A stretch of 64,000 nucleotides of DNA from Branchiostoma lanceolatum (Eukaryota; Chordata; Leptocardii; Amphioxiformes; Branchiostomatidae). Numbering within the stretch: position 1 is the stretch's first letter; each line of letters opens with the position of its first letter. A program made the position numbers and the translations under genes. Positions 46,901 to 58,900 of the stretch are shown here, piece by piece. The notes beneath the pieces were generated by a model that did no database searches, had not been told where the DNA came from, and saw only the letters and a program-made list of their open reading frames with translations. The DNA is taken from positions 20,130,059-20,194,058 of the forward strand of contig NC_089726.1 in assembly GCF_035083965.1 (NCBI RefSeq), in the 5' to 3' direction.

Positions 46901-49900
46901 ACAAAAAAATCCTGTCGGCGTATCGGCTCCTTACGCCCACTTTGAAGGGGAGGGACCGGTTAATGGCCATGCGCACAAAGCCCAGTTTGCATTTTTTTTT
47001 TGTTACTGATTTTGAGAAGTTTTTCCCGGTGAAATCTTTGGTCAATTTCTGGCCATTTTTTCAGGCAGGGAGACCAGACATCTGTTAACTTTTCAAATCC
47101 AGAAAGAAATTGTGACCCTTGACATCTGTTGTGGTATAGAATTACATCTTTTGGTAAGGGGTTTTCCCCAACTAGTCCAGTGTTTCCCAGCAGCAGGGGG
47201 TAAGGTCATTGTTTACGTTCAAACAGGTCTTGTGCGTCAGAACGCAGGAGTCGAACCCCGGCTTTTTCTAAAAACGGCAACTAGACATATTTAGCTGTCC
47301 AGTGGGTGGAAGATTTTGGACATTGAAATACTGTTAAGTGTACTTTGAAGCCAGTTTTTGTTCCTTGTTTTGTACAGAATCATATGGAAGTTTGTTTAGG
47401 TACTCCCTCCCCTGAAACATTGCTCTGCGAGAGGTCACTGAACTCCAGCCGACTGACCCCGTGAGGCGGTTGCACAAAATGGCGCTCTTATACACAAAGC
47501 GGAAAAGGCCCACTTTCCAAATCCTACAGTCTATAAGCCGATATATTTCTACACCACAGTTTACACATGGATGCCTCTCACATGCAGCGTTCTACCCAGT
47601 CTTTAAGAGTTTGGGCCGCACTATTTTCTGTACCCGCGTCACGGATAAAAACTGTGTTCTGCGACCTTTGAAGAGAAACAGTAATTCATCGTGTTGACCC
47701 TTAATCCCCCATTGAATTATAGGAATAGCAGTGGGCACGGCTTACTTCTTATAAGTTATATACAACTAGCATGGCACATAAAGATAGATCGGGCAACCAA
47801 ACTAACCTTCGTGCACATCATTGTTTCTGGAAAAAACGCTAGATATCCCTTACAGCAAGTCTTCAAAAGGTCGACACCACTCCTAAATCTAAAACAAATG
47901 GCAACAGTCTCAGTAAAATGCGACAAGAGAAGATTTCTGAATGCCTGCGGAAATAGCAAGTTTCATGCGCAGATGAGAATGCCCCCTTACCACCCCATTC
48001 CTCCCCTCCCCTAAAATACGGTCACTCGATAAGATGGCCTCTCGGTACCCAACCTCGCGTGGTGCCGTGTATGATGTCAGCAATAAGTTAAACATACCTT
48101 CTCAGGAAAGGCATATTCCAAAGCAGACGTGCACAGCCACCGTAGTTGCCACAAATGAAAGTACCGTAGGCTGTAAACAGCGTTTGAATGAATGGGAGCC
48201 TCTTCTGGTTTCCGACTGTCCATACATTGGAACCATATGTGAATCATATGTAGGACCGAGTTCACCAAAGGGACTGTACATTATGTATATTAACACGGAT
48301 GACCGTTGATTATGTCTATTCATGACACTGTTTCTTAAATTGAAATATGTCCGTTTAAAGAACCTCATTGGTTTGGCGGGATGAGCTTGAACCCGAAGCT
48401 CAGACCGCCGTAGAGAACAACTCTTCCTCACTCCCCCCAAGCATCTAATGAACTCTCTACTCAGAATCACATTCCTGTAAGGAATCCTCGGAATAGGCCA
48501 AACAAAGGTCACGAAGGGGTCGGTTATCTGTCGGTTTAAGTAGAATAAGTTACATTTCAAAGATATCTTTTGATTGTTAATCGTTTCTTTTTTTCTGCTT
48601 CTTTCACTCAACCAAGGACATTATATTGGATGACTATATAATGTCCTTGACTCAACTGACAAGGGTTGTTTCGGTCCGTCTGTTACGTGTCCCGTTTCCT
48701 GTCAGCGGCAGGCGGCCTAATCTCCCAGCAGATCTACACGATGCACACACCAGCCAGAGAAGCTCCTACGGTGCATTGTGTATAGAATTACTAAAGAGTC
48801 TTCGGCCGCCGGACCAACATTAACGGTTGATCTCAGAGAAGTATATTCCAGCATCAGTATCCCGGTATCTTCGTGAGGACAAAAGCGGAAAACCAGACTT
48901 TATTGTAGATAAATAGTGTGCATTACCCCTTTACGTTAAATCTCCTAAAGACTGAAAGCAATTGAAAACTTACTATGGAGCCTCTTTCGTCCCAAGCAAT
49001 TGAAAACTGACCATGGTGGACACTTTTTAGAGCAAGGCAACTATCTTGGGTCAAGGAAGGCTGCCAATGCGCTTACAGCCCAGCCGTATGCTATTTTCCC
49101 ATGGGGCAGGTCAACTTTCCTTGGCGGTTTAAGATGGTTTCTCGATTTGTACATGTACATAACTTGTCGAGTCTTCGGTCAGGTAGGATGCGCTTAAACC
49201 GTTCCTAAACAGTGTTTCTCTTCCCACCAACAGTACAAAACCCATGTCAAGCAAGGCAACGTGCTTTGTTGTGTAATTTCGAAATGACAAGGATAGCCGC
49301 TTGCATGCCTACAGCTAGAGCGGAGGATCCGTTACAAAGGGGGTCAGCTTTCCTTTGCGGTTTTCATTTCGAGGGCGCCTACGAGCCAGGCCACGGGCTT
49401 TAGGCTACGGTATTTATGTTGGGTAACCGCCGCGGTATATGTTTTCGCTCAAATGCTCCCGAAGACGGTTTCTTCCGTCGCTCACTCCGGAAATGCCCCC
49501 CCCCCCCTCATTAGCGGGGATGGTTTCTCGCTCAGACAGAGTTCGGTTCGGCTCTCCGAACCCCCCGCTCGTGCCTTCGGCACCGCTTCGGGTTTCGCTT
49601 GGAAGCTCGGCACGGGTGATCCCGTGAGTACTTCGTCACGATCGGAACTTCAGCAGCTATTCAACGACAATACCTTTGCCTACCACCTGTGGTCAGGCTA
49701 GGGTTTCTCGGTTTGTATACTGGTAACAGTGGGGGTTCAAGCGCCTCCAACTGACCAGTCTAACTGGTCGCGACCTTTTAGCCTAGGCGTGCGTGCCTGT
49801 GATCTGGGCTGCCGGTTTCGGCGTGGGTTCGAATCTTGGTTGGGTTCACTCGCTTCTTCGATTCGTTTCAAGACTGATATGCAAGACAATTGGGCTTGCT

Positions 49901-52900
49901 GGAAGACACCATCTCACGTACAAGTGTAAGATATTACCAGTCTGGCTAATTAATAATAATAGAATATTCGTAAGCTGTTTAGTGAGAGATAAAGAGGCCT
50001 AGAGTCTAGAGTCTGAGGGAGTCAGAGAACAGAGTCAGTACAAACGCCGTCCTGTTTGTAAGCCAGGAGGTTATAGGGCCTCTATAACTATTACTCTATA
50101 ACCTCCTTGGCGTAAGTGCCTGTGGAATGTTTCCCGACTATGAACCAGCGCCTGTCTATGTGCCGAACCGCTGACTAAGTGAGTATATTAAAAGTACACA
50201 GCGCAATGTCCGAATGTATGTAATGTCCTAGGAAATTCCCAGTGCCGACTGATGTTCTCGTGATTGTGTCATCCTCGTTCACCAGGACCCTTCCGCTCCA
50301 CGTTACATTCTGCGAGCGATGTAAAGTGGAGCGGAAGGGTCCTGGTGAACGAGGATGGATTGTGTAAACTTGTGCCGTAACTTGTGTTTATTATTGTGTA
50401 TGTCAATAAATATCATTCCCGGGACACAGAATCCAGTATCGAACCGTCTTTGCTTATTATACTTGTAGTGGTATAAATATAGCGTAAGGGTAAATTGTTA
50501 CAGCGTTATCAGCGTCGACAGGCTATTCAAAATCCGTCGACAGCGAGAAACAAGATAGAAATTCCCCGGTACTATAAAGATGATATGAAAGGTTCTTATT
50601 TTTTACTTCAGTAAGCGTAAGTTTCGTTGTCTTACCACTGATGGTTCTATAGATCTATGACATCTATCAAGACCTTGTTAGATAGGTAAATAGATAGAGA
50701 AGTATCATACAGATGGAGGAGTGGGGCGGGCATCGAGGCTACAGTCCCTCGAGTTAGATCACAAGACTATGAACGATGTATCGATTTAAGTCCGAAAAAT
50801 TCTGATGGCTAAAAATTCTGATGAACGTAATTTACTATACACAAAGCTATTATATAATTTCTCTCAATGGATTTAAACAGCAAGTTCATAGCCACCCGAG
50901 GACAACCTGCTTTGTAGGCCTCCCAGGCCGCGCCGGCGATTATGTTTAAAACTAATCGGGGTCTTTTGCTAGCCTCCGATGTAGACTCAACCCGGCTGTT
51001 TTCTTTTTCAAGTTATTGTTTTTATACTATTATATTTCTGTTCTTATTGCTGGCAATAAGAAAAAATATAATAGTATAAAAACAATAACTTGAAAAAGAA
51101 AACGGCCGGGTTGAGTCTGCATCGGAGGCTAGTCTTTTGCTAGGGAACATTAGTAAATAAGCCGCCACTTGACGGGTTCTACACGGGTTCCTCGGCAAAA
51201 GACCCCGAAGTTGAAAAACGCGAATCAGCGCTCCCCTCAAACATTATCGCCGACGCCGCCTGGAAGGCCTTTTACAGTTACAGGGCCCTACTATGCTGGT
51301 CATGCCTGGCACGCTGGGGTGTCTTAGTAGGGAGATGAAGCTGTCAGTGCCAGATTAAGGGACGCTAATGAGACATCTGTGTTTTTCCACCACGATGTCA
51401 AATAGAAAGACGCATTCTTCACATTTTTGGGTGAAAACGGAATATAGTCATAGGATTAAGTATATACAAATGAGATATCAAGCATTAACATGCTGTAGAT
51501 GAACTTACTTTTGAACCTACGTCTAAGCTAGGTCCTCAAAACAATAGGTTTCTTGAATGATCTTCTAAACATTCATGCAACACTGCCTCCTGACCACCTT
51601 GCCTTATATTTTACCTCGTCATCGTCGAATTTGTAACCAGGAAGAAATAGATCGGAGGTCAAAACACACGTAACTTTCCAAGGAAAATATTCCTTGTCAT
51701 ATCTGTATGTGGGTCATATGACCTCAAATGTTGCCTGATTAGCCTGTACTTAACTTAAGGCGAAAAACGTAACAAGTCCATTTACCATCACGGATACCGC
51801 AACATCTTGGAGGGAAACCTGTGTTGTAACTAAGAAACAGACTTAATATAAATTTTATATAGATTATATTCCACATGATAGGAGGGCGGAGCCCCTGCCA
51901 GGCCGTCTGGAGGCTGACCGCAGGGCCACTCTCCTTTTAGCATGAGCTCCCTCAGGGAGCTCCCTGATTGGAAAAACACATCGTTCTCTACTCCTCTCTA
52001 CTAGTGGGAATGGTACCAAAGTAGGGCTGGATTGCAGACTGGAAGTTTGATATGGCGGGCCTTCGATTCATTCTATGCAGGCCCAGGGTTTTACAAGCAA
52101 GAACACTCAGACCACTATGAAAGCTTCCTTTGCAGTCCCTTTTGGCGGCTTTGCAATTTCGGACCGAGGGGGGGGGGGGGGGGGGGATTGCGGACATCTT
52201 TTGATAATTTCTGGGGTTTGCATTGATAATGTTTTTGGAAAAGTTTGGAAGTACCCTATCTGACCGAAGACGAAGACTCTTCTCTATTGCACAACAATTT
52301 TACAATATACAATGTATGGCGTCTACTGGTACTTTACTACAGCACAATTGGCTATATAATCTACCAAATGCAAGAGTGTATAGTATAGGATCATGAGCTT
52401 TCACAAGCGTTGAAATAATTTATAGCATCTAGACATTCTTTGATACATGTTCCTACATGTATGTACACCATGCCGGGGCTGCTACAGGTCAATATCTACT
52501 TTTAGAAAAACTTGAAGATTATTCAACCAGGCTTGACTGTGACTGACATTCTGAACGAAGGGCCTAGGAGAATGTTAGAGCCAAGACGCTGGACTGTACA
52601 CATCGAGAAACCATCTGGCTCACAGACTCCCTTACCCTATAGCTCTCGAAATCTAACCGCCAAGAAAAGTTGACCTGCCCCATGGGAATATATCATACGG
52701 CTGGGCTGTAGGCGCATTGGCAGCCTTTCTTTAACAAAGAAAGATAGTTGCCTTGCTCCATAAATTGCCTATTGTCAGTTTTCAATTGCTTGGGACGAAA
52801 AAGGCAACGGCTGTTTAGAAAATAAATGGGTACCGGGCAGGGCGAATACAGGGCTAAGGTATTTCCAAATTCCAGTTCTTTCTTTTCAGACAAGTATAGT

Positions 52901-55900
52901 TTTACTTTACTTTCTAGATCTTTCAACGGCTCAGACTGGACCAGTCAGATCTAGTACTGAACCTGTCACTAACAGAGGATCACAGAGCTTTACATGTGTG
53001 TTTGGGGTTATTTGTACGTCTTTTTTTAAATGGACCATTCACACCGTATACTTACAAGACTTACAACGTTCGGGATTTCTGTTTTTATCCTCATGAAGAT
53101 ATAACCAACCTGAACCTAGCCCTCGATTCGGCCGTCAATTCCAAGCCTTCGATTCTGCTGTCGATCAGATTTTGATTAATCGTAACTGTAGGCAAAGTAG
53201 AGTAGAGTAGAATTTTCGGTCAGGTAGGAACTTACATGTCTGTATAGCGTAAAATCCAGCCGTCCGGGGGTTTATGTCCCCTCCCGGCCTCTGGCCGGTC
53301 ACGGGCCGGTGACTAGAACCGCGGTTAAAACAAACCAGGCTATAGGTAAACACAAGGACATTATGATGTCATAATGTCCTTGGTAAACAGCATCTACTCT
53401 CAAAGCAGAGGTTCGACTCAGGCAGGTTTTTGACGTGTTGTTAGGCTTCTTGGTCGGGCTTTCTATTTTGTTTTCCCTATGTTACCCGGCCATATAAAGA
53501 AAAGTTGACGAAATAGAAAGCCCGACAAAAACGCCCAACAACACATCAAAAACCCACCTGGGCCGAACGTTTGCTTAGGAGAGTAAACATAAGCTTGGAC
53601 AGTAGGATTCTAAAAAGGACCAGAACAACCCTTTTTCAGTTGTATCGTTGAGTCAAGGAAGTGTTTTTCAAAAAGTTTGCAATTATATGTGTAAGTCTTT
53701 AGAAATTTAACGTAAAGGGGTAATGTTTATCTACAATGAAGTCTGGTTTTCCGTTTTTGTCCTCACGAAGATACCGGAATACTGATGCTGGAATATACTT
53801 CCCTGAGATCAACCGTTACTGTTAGCCTGGTTGCCAGACCACCGCGCTACTGGCGCTCAGAATCCTTCGGCCGGGGAAGCAACTCGCGCCGCCACCACAG
53901 ACAGCACACGGCCCACTAATAGCGCGATAGATATCAGGGTTCGGCTGCCAAGCACCCGGGTGCCAACTCTATCCCTACTACCAGGTCTTCCCCGGCCAAA
54001 AAGGCTTATCATCGCATCGCGCGAAAGGTCTGGTATCCAGGCTACGTTACTGTTGGTCCGGCGGCCGAAGACTCTTCAGTAATTCAATACACAATGCACC
54101 GTAGGAGCTTCTCTGGCTGGTGTGTGCATCGTGTAGATCTGCTGGGAGATTAGGCCGCCTGCCGCTGACAGGAAACGGGACACGTAACAGACGGACCGAA
54201 ACAACCCTTGTCAGTTGAGTCAAGGACATTATATAGTCGTCCTATACAATGTCCTTGGTTGAGTGAAAGAAGCAGAAAAAAAAGAAACGATTAACAATCA
54301 AAAGATATCTTTGAAATGTAACTTATTCTACTTAAACCGTCAGATAACCGACCCCTTCGTGACCTTTGTTTGGCCTATTCCGAGGATTCCTTACAGGAAT
54401 GTGATTTTGAGTAGAGAGTTCATTAGATGCTTGGGGGGAGTGAGGAAGAGTTGTTCTCTACGGCGGTCTGAGCTTCGGGTTCAAGCTCATCCCGCCAAAA
54501 GGCCAATGAGGTTCTTTAAACGGACATATTTCAATTTAAGAAACAGTGTCATGAATAGACATAATCAACGGTCATCCGTGTTAATATACATAATGTACAG
54601 TCCCTTTGGTGACCTCGGTCACTACATATGATTCACATATGGTTCCAATGTATGGACAGTCGGAAACCAGAAGAGGCTCCCATTCATTCAAACGCTGTTT
54701 ACAGCCTACGGTACTTTCATTTGTGGCAACTACGGTGGCTGTACACGTCTGCTTTGGAATATGCCTTTCCTGAGAAGGTATGTTTAACTTATTGCTGACA
54801 TCATACACGGCACCACGCGAGGTTGGGTACCGAGAGGCCATCTTATCGAGTGACCGTATTTTAGGGGAGGGGAGGAATGGGGTGGTAAGGGGGCATTCTC
54901 ATCTGCGCATGAAACTTGCTATTTCCGCAGGCATTCAGAAATCTTGAAAAACAACTGAGCATTGCTAAAACGGTAGCATTCCGTCGGTTCATGATCAGGC
55001 TACTCTCAACAATGGATGCCATTCTCTTGTCGCATTTTACTGAGACTGTTGCCATTTGTTCTAGATTTAGGAGTGGTGTCGACCTTTTGAAGACTTGCTG
55101 TAAGGGATATCTAGCGTTTTTTCCAGAAACAATGATGTGCATAAAGGTAAGTTTGGTTGCCCCATCTATCTTTATGTGCCATGCTAGTTGTATATAACTT
55201 ATAAGAAGTAAGCCGTGCCCACTGCTATTCCTATGATTCAATGGGGGATTAAGGGTCAACACGATGAATTACTGTTTCTCTCCAAAGGTCGGTCGCAGAA
55301 CACAGTTTTTATCCGTGACGCGGGTACAGAAAATAGTGCGGCCCAAACTCTTAAAGACTGGGTAGAACGCTGCATGTGAGAGGCATCCATGTGTAAACTG
55401 TGGTGTAGAAATATATCGGCTTATAGACTGCAGGATTTGGAAAGTGGGCCTTTTCCGCTTTGTGTATAAAAGCGCCATTTTGTGCAACCGCCTCACGGGG
55501 TCAGTCGGCTGGAGTTCAGTGACCTCTCGCAGAGCAATGTTTCAGGGGAGGGAGTACCTAAACAAACTTCCATATGATTCTGTACAAAACAAGGAACAAA
55601 AACTGGCTTCAAAGTACACTTAACAGTATTTCAATGTCCAAAATCTTCCACCCACTGGACAGCTAAATATGTCTAGTTGCCGTTTTTGGAAAAAGCCGGG
55701 GTTCGACTCCTGCGTTCTGACGCACAAGACCTGTTTGAACGTAAACAACGACCTTACCCCCTGCTGCTGGGAAACACTGGACTAGTTGGGGAAAACCCCT
55801 TACCAAAAGATGTAATTCTATACCACAACAGATGTCAAGGGTCACAATTTCTTTCTGGATTTGAAAAGTTAACAGATGTCTGGTCTCCCTGCCTGAAAAA

Positions 55901-58900
55901 ATGGCCAGAAATTGACCAAAGATTTCACCGGGAAAAACTTCTCAAAATCAGTAACAAAAAAAAATGCAAACTGGGCTTTGTGCGCATGGCCATTAACAGG
56001 TCCCTCCCCTTCAAAGTGGGCGTAAGGAGCCGATACGCCGACAGGATTTTTTGTTTGTTTTTTGTTTGTTATTTGTAGGTTGTACCCTAAACTCAAACAT
56101 ATTCGTTTTTTCGTATTTCTCAAGTGCACCGCGCAAATTTTTTTACCGCGTTGAAGCTAGTCACCTTGGGGCCCGTACATCCACATAGGCCGGAAACGTG
56201 TTCTGCTTCCCTTCAAACCGGCTGTCTTTTTAGATTTTGACTGGGCCATATCATAGGACCGTAGGGTTTATTTGAATGACGGTTCCCTATCAACAGACGT
56301 TAGGAGTGCCAAGAATGTTATTGACCCAAGTCAAGATATTCTCGTTATATATATATGATCACCAGCCGTCTTTGTTTCCCTAATACTAGTAATTAGGCCG
56401 TTATGAGACACCTTCTGATCTTCTGAAGTCCGCGAGGGACTTAAGTCAAAGCTGTTTGATAGAAGCAATGAGGTGATAGTTTTACCTGCACCACAGTCAA
56501 GGAACGAACATAAATAGAGGGTGTCTTTGATCATTCTCCTTCCATATTACTAAATTACTACCTCTTACTATTCATGAGCCCTTTTACTTATCTTTTGCGA
56601 GTTGCTAGAAGTTTCTTGTGTGAATATAGCTACTGGTTGTTGCCTACTGGTTTCTGTTTACTGTATATGCAGCTCTTATTATTGTGTATGTTTACAGAAA
56701 ATGTATTCATTAAAATGTTCCATAGTTCGCCAGTATACAAAGGTAAAGACTATTCAGACAGCCCTGCCTCACAATGCAAGGTTTCATATCGTCTTCATAT
56801 CAAAATTACAGCACAATCAAGCTATCACTAGTACTGATCCCACACGTGATCGCAAGATGGATTGTAATCTTTCTGAACGTACATTTTATGCAGTGGATTC
56901 CTATATGTAACGTTGACCATGTCTCTAATGAATGTATCATGAGGAATACCTGAACCTATTGGCTGTTCTTATGGGCTGTACCTAAGCAAAATATGTTCTC
57001 CTGCTTCAGTTGTTCTCTTGTTTCCGATTATAATATGTTTTTTTTTCTTAACTGCAGTCCTTAGCCGAAATTTGTATTCCATTTAATCTCGTCTTGCATA
57101 TACGTAGCCTAGTGTTGTATGTAGGTATGCATGCAATAGTGTAATGCATGTAAATGTATACGCCAAACGACGTGTCTGTGTTTTGTCTGGACTTGTGCTA
57201 TCATGCATGCTGTGTGTAAAACACGATTTGGGCCACATATTGTGCTATATCAGTGTGTTAGATTAGGTGTTATTCTCCAATCAATCATCCATTCATTCAT
57301 TTGCTACAGGTTGCTGTTGAAAGAACCACGATGGCTTCAGGTTGCTGTTCAGAGAAACAAAATGGTTGGAAAAGACGAGGGAACGTAGTAAGCAAGGATG
57401 GTCTAGTAGTGGTCGCGCTGACGGGAGAACGGCAAGCTACAAGACGTAGCCAGGGTCGAGAGCGTACGTGTAAGGGTAGTGCAGGTTTGTTGGGCTTGAC
57501 CGAACTGATAATGACGTCTTCTCACGACAAGTGGAAGAGCCTGGCTTCATTCATAGTTTATTGATACACATATGTATTTACTGACAGCCTCTAAGCAAGG
57601 CCTTGGAGAGGGTGAAAAATTATTAAGGCCTAAAGATGCTTTATAGGAATATGTATATACATGTACTGTCTACATTTGCAATACTTTCTCAATGTATCGA
57701 ACGAAAACAAATTGTGAGTGAATTGCCAAGGGAAAATCCATAAGACAGCAAATATGAGACCACTTTTCCTAAGATCGTTTCATTTTTTCCTGACAAGGTA
57801 ACAGTATCAATTGCACTAAAACTTTTGTAAATCTGTAAAACTCAATTTTGCATCTATTGTTAAATGTAGCTTTCTTCTCTGTGTCCTCTGTTTTGAGGAT
57901 TTAAATCAAATTTAATTCGTTTTGATTTGAAGTCATGCGCAGGGACTATTGACGAAATAGTCGACGTCGGCCCGTTCTCCCGGAAGGGCAATCGCCACAC
58001 CTACTGGAAGAACAGCCGCTCCTAGCTACCGGCCGTGCAATTATCTTCAGCTACCGGCCGGGCAACTGCCTTCATCTACCAGCCGGGCAACTGCCCTGGG
58101 CTACCAGCCCGGGCAACTGCCCGGTGCTACCAGCCGGGCAACTGCCCTGAGCTACCCCCCGGGCAACTGCCCTGAGCTACCGGCCGGGCAACTGCCCTGA
58201 GCTACCGGCCGGGCAACTGCCCTGAGCTACCAGCCGGGCAACTGCCCTGAGGTTTCGGCCGGGCAACTGCCCTGAGGTACCAGCCGGGCAACTGCCCTGA
58301 GGTACCGGCCGGGCAACTGCCCTGAGGTACCGGCCGGGCAACTGCCCTGTGCTAGCTGCTGGCCGGGCAACTGCCCTGAGCTATCATTCAAAATGATGAA
58401 ATCAAGACGAGACGGCTGAATAATACAAATATTGGTCAGGGCAATCGCCCCCACTAGTCAGATATTTCAGAAAATAAGTGTCGTTAAAAGACAAATACTT
58501 GTACAAGATGACGTGATTTTTTGAAAAGTTCAACCCTCAATTTTCGAATTTTCAAGGAAAAAAAGAGGAATAAAATGGATTTTCCCTTATTATTTTGGAT
58601 TCTGTTAGTATATGTATGTTAACGGCCATGTTGAGTAATGAAATTGGACAAATTAATTATGCCCACCACGTCTTTCTTTACGGACGTGAGCGATGACATA
58701 GGCGGTTTGTGAGCAAAATCTCCCCCTTCGACGAAACCAGTTCGTGTGGTTCAAATTCGTCTATTGACAAATACCAGAAATATACACCATAAAAAACATA
58801 AGTAGCAATTTGAATGAGCGGTGAGAATAGAGACAGAAGGGATCGCAATTACAATATAGAATAGAATAGAATGGAATGGAGTGGAACAGAATAGAATAGA

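Larger units (their letters stand above)
44031..49145. repeat. Left arm of giant inverted repeat
   Basis: Begins CCAAAATAATAAGGGAAAAT and matches, inverted, the right arm whose end is at 58599. Similarity runs almost without break to about 48957, then in a more diverged stretch to 49145 (matching 52605-52800). Arms look well over 90% identical. This arm has about 160 bp near 45245-45405 absent from the other and lacks about 80 bp near 47930. Open frames inside are mirrored in the other arm and match nothing I recognise. Confidence 0.92.
49146..52604. other. Unpaired centre of the giant inverted repeat
   Basis: About 3.5 kb not shared between arms. It holds four smaller inverted-repeat elements or repeats listed separately and a G run at 52168-52186. 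A GC-rich block at 49440-49640 has several short direct repeats (TTCGGTTCGG, CTTCGGCACCGCTTCGGG). No gene supported. Confidence 0.7.
52605..58599. repeat. Right arm of giant inverted repeat
   Basis: Reverse complement of the left arm, ending ATTTTCCCTTATTATTTTGG. It is longer because of insertions: about 880 bp at 52810-53690 with two hairpin elements, the MITE at 53823-54044, and about 80 bp near 54940-55020. Confidence 0.92.

Noticed and set aside
46716..48611. Several 60-170 aa frames in the inverted arms (and mirrors at 54263-56129)
   Set aside because: The same frames appear in both arms simply because the DNA is duplicated. Frames are broken by arm-specific indels and show no recognisable domain. 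I could not rule out a decayed element protein.
44031..58599. Polinton/Maverick or large DNA virus-like element
   Set aside because: Size is right, but the inverted repeats are far too long, ends are not AG...CT, and no capsid, integrase or polymerase frame is visible.
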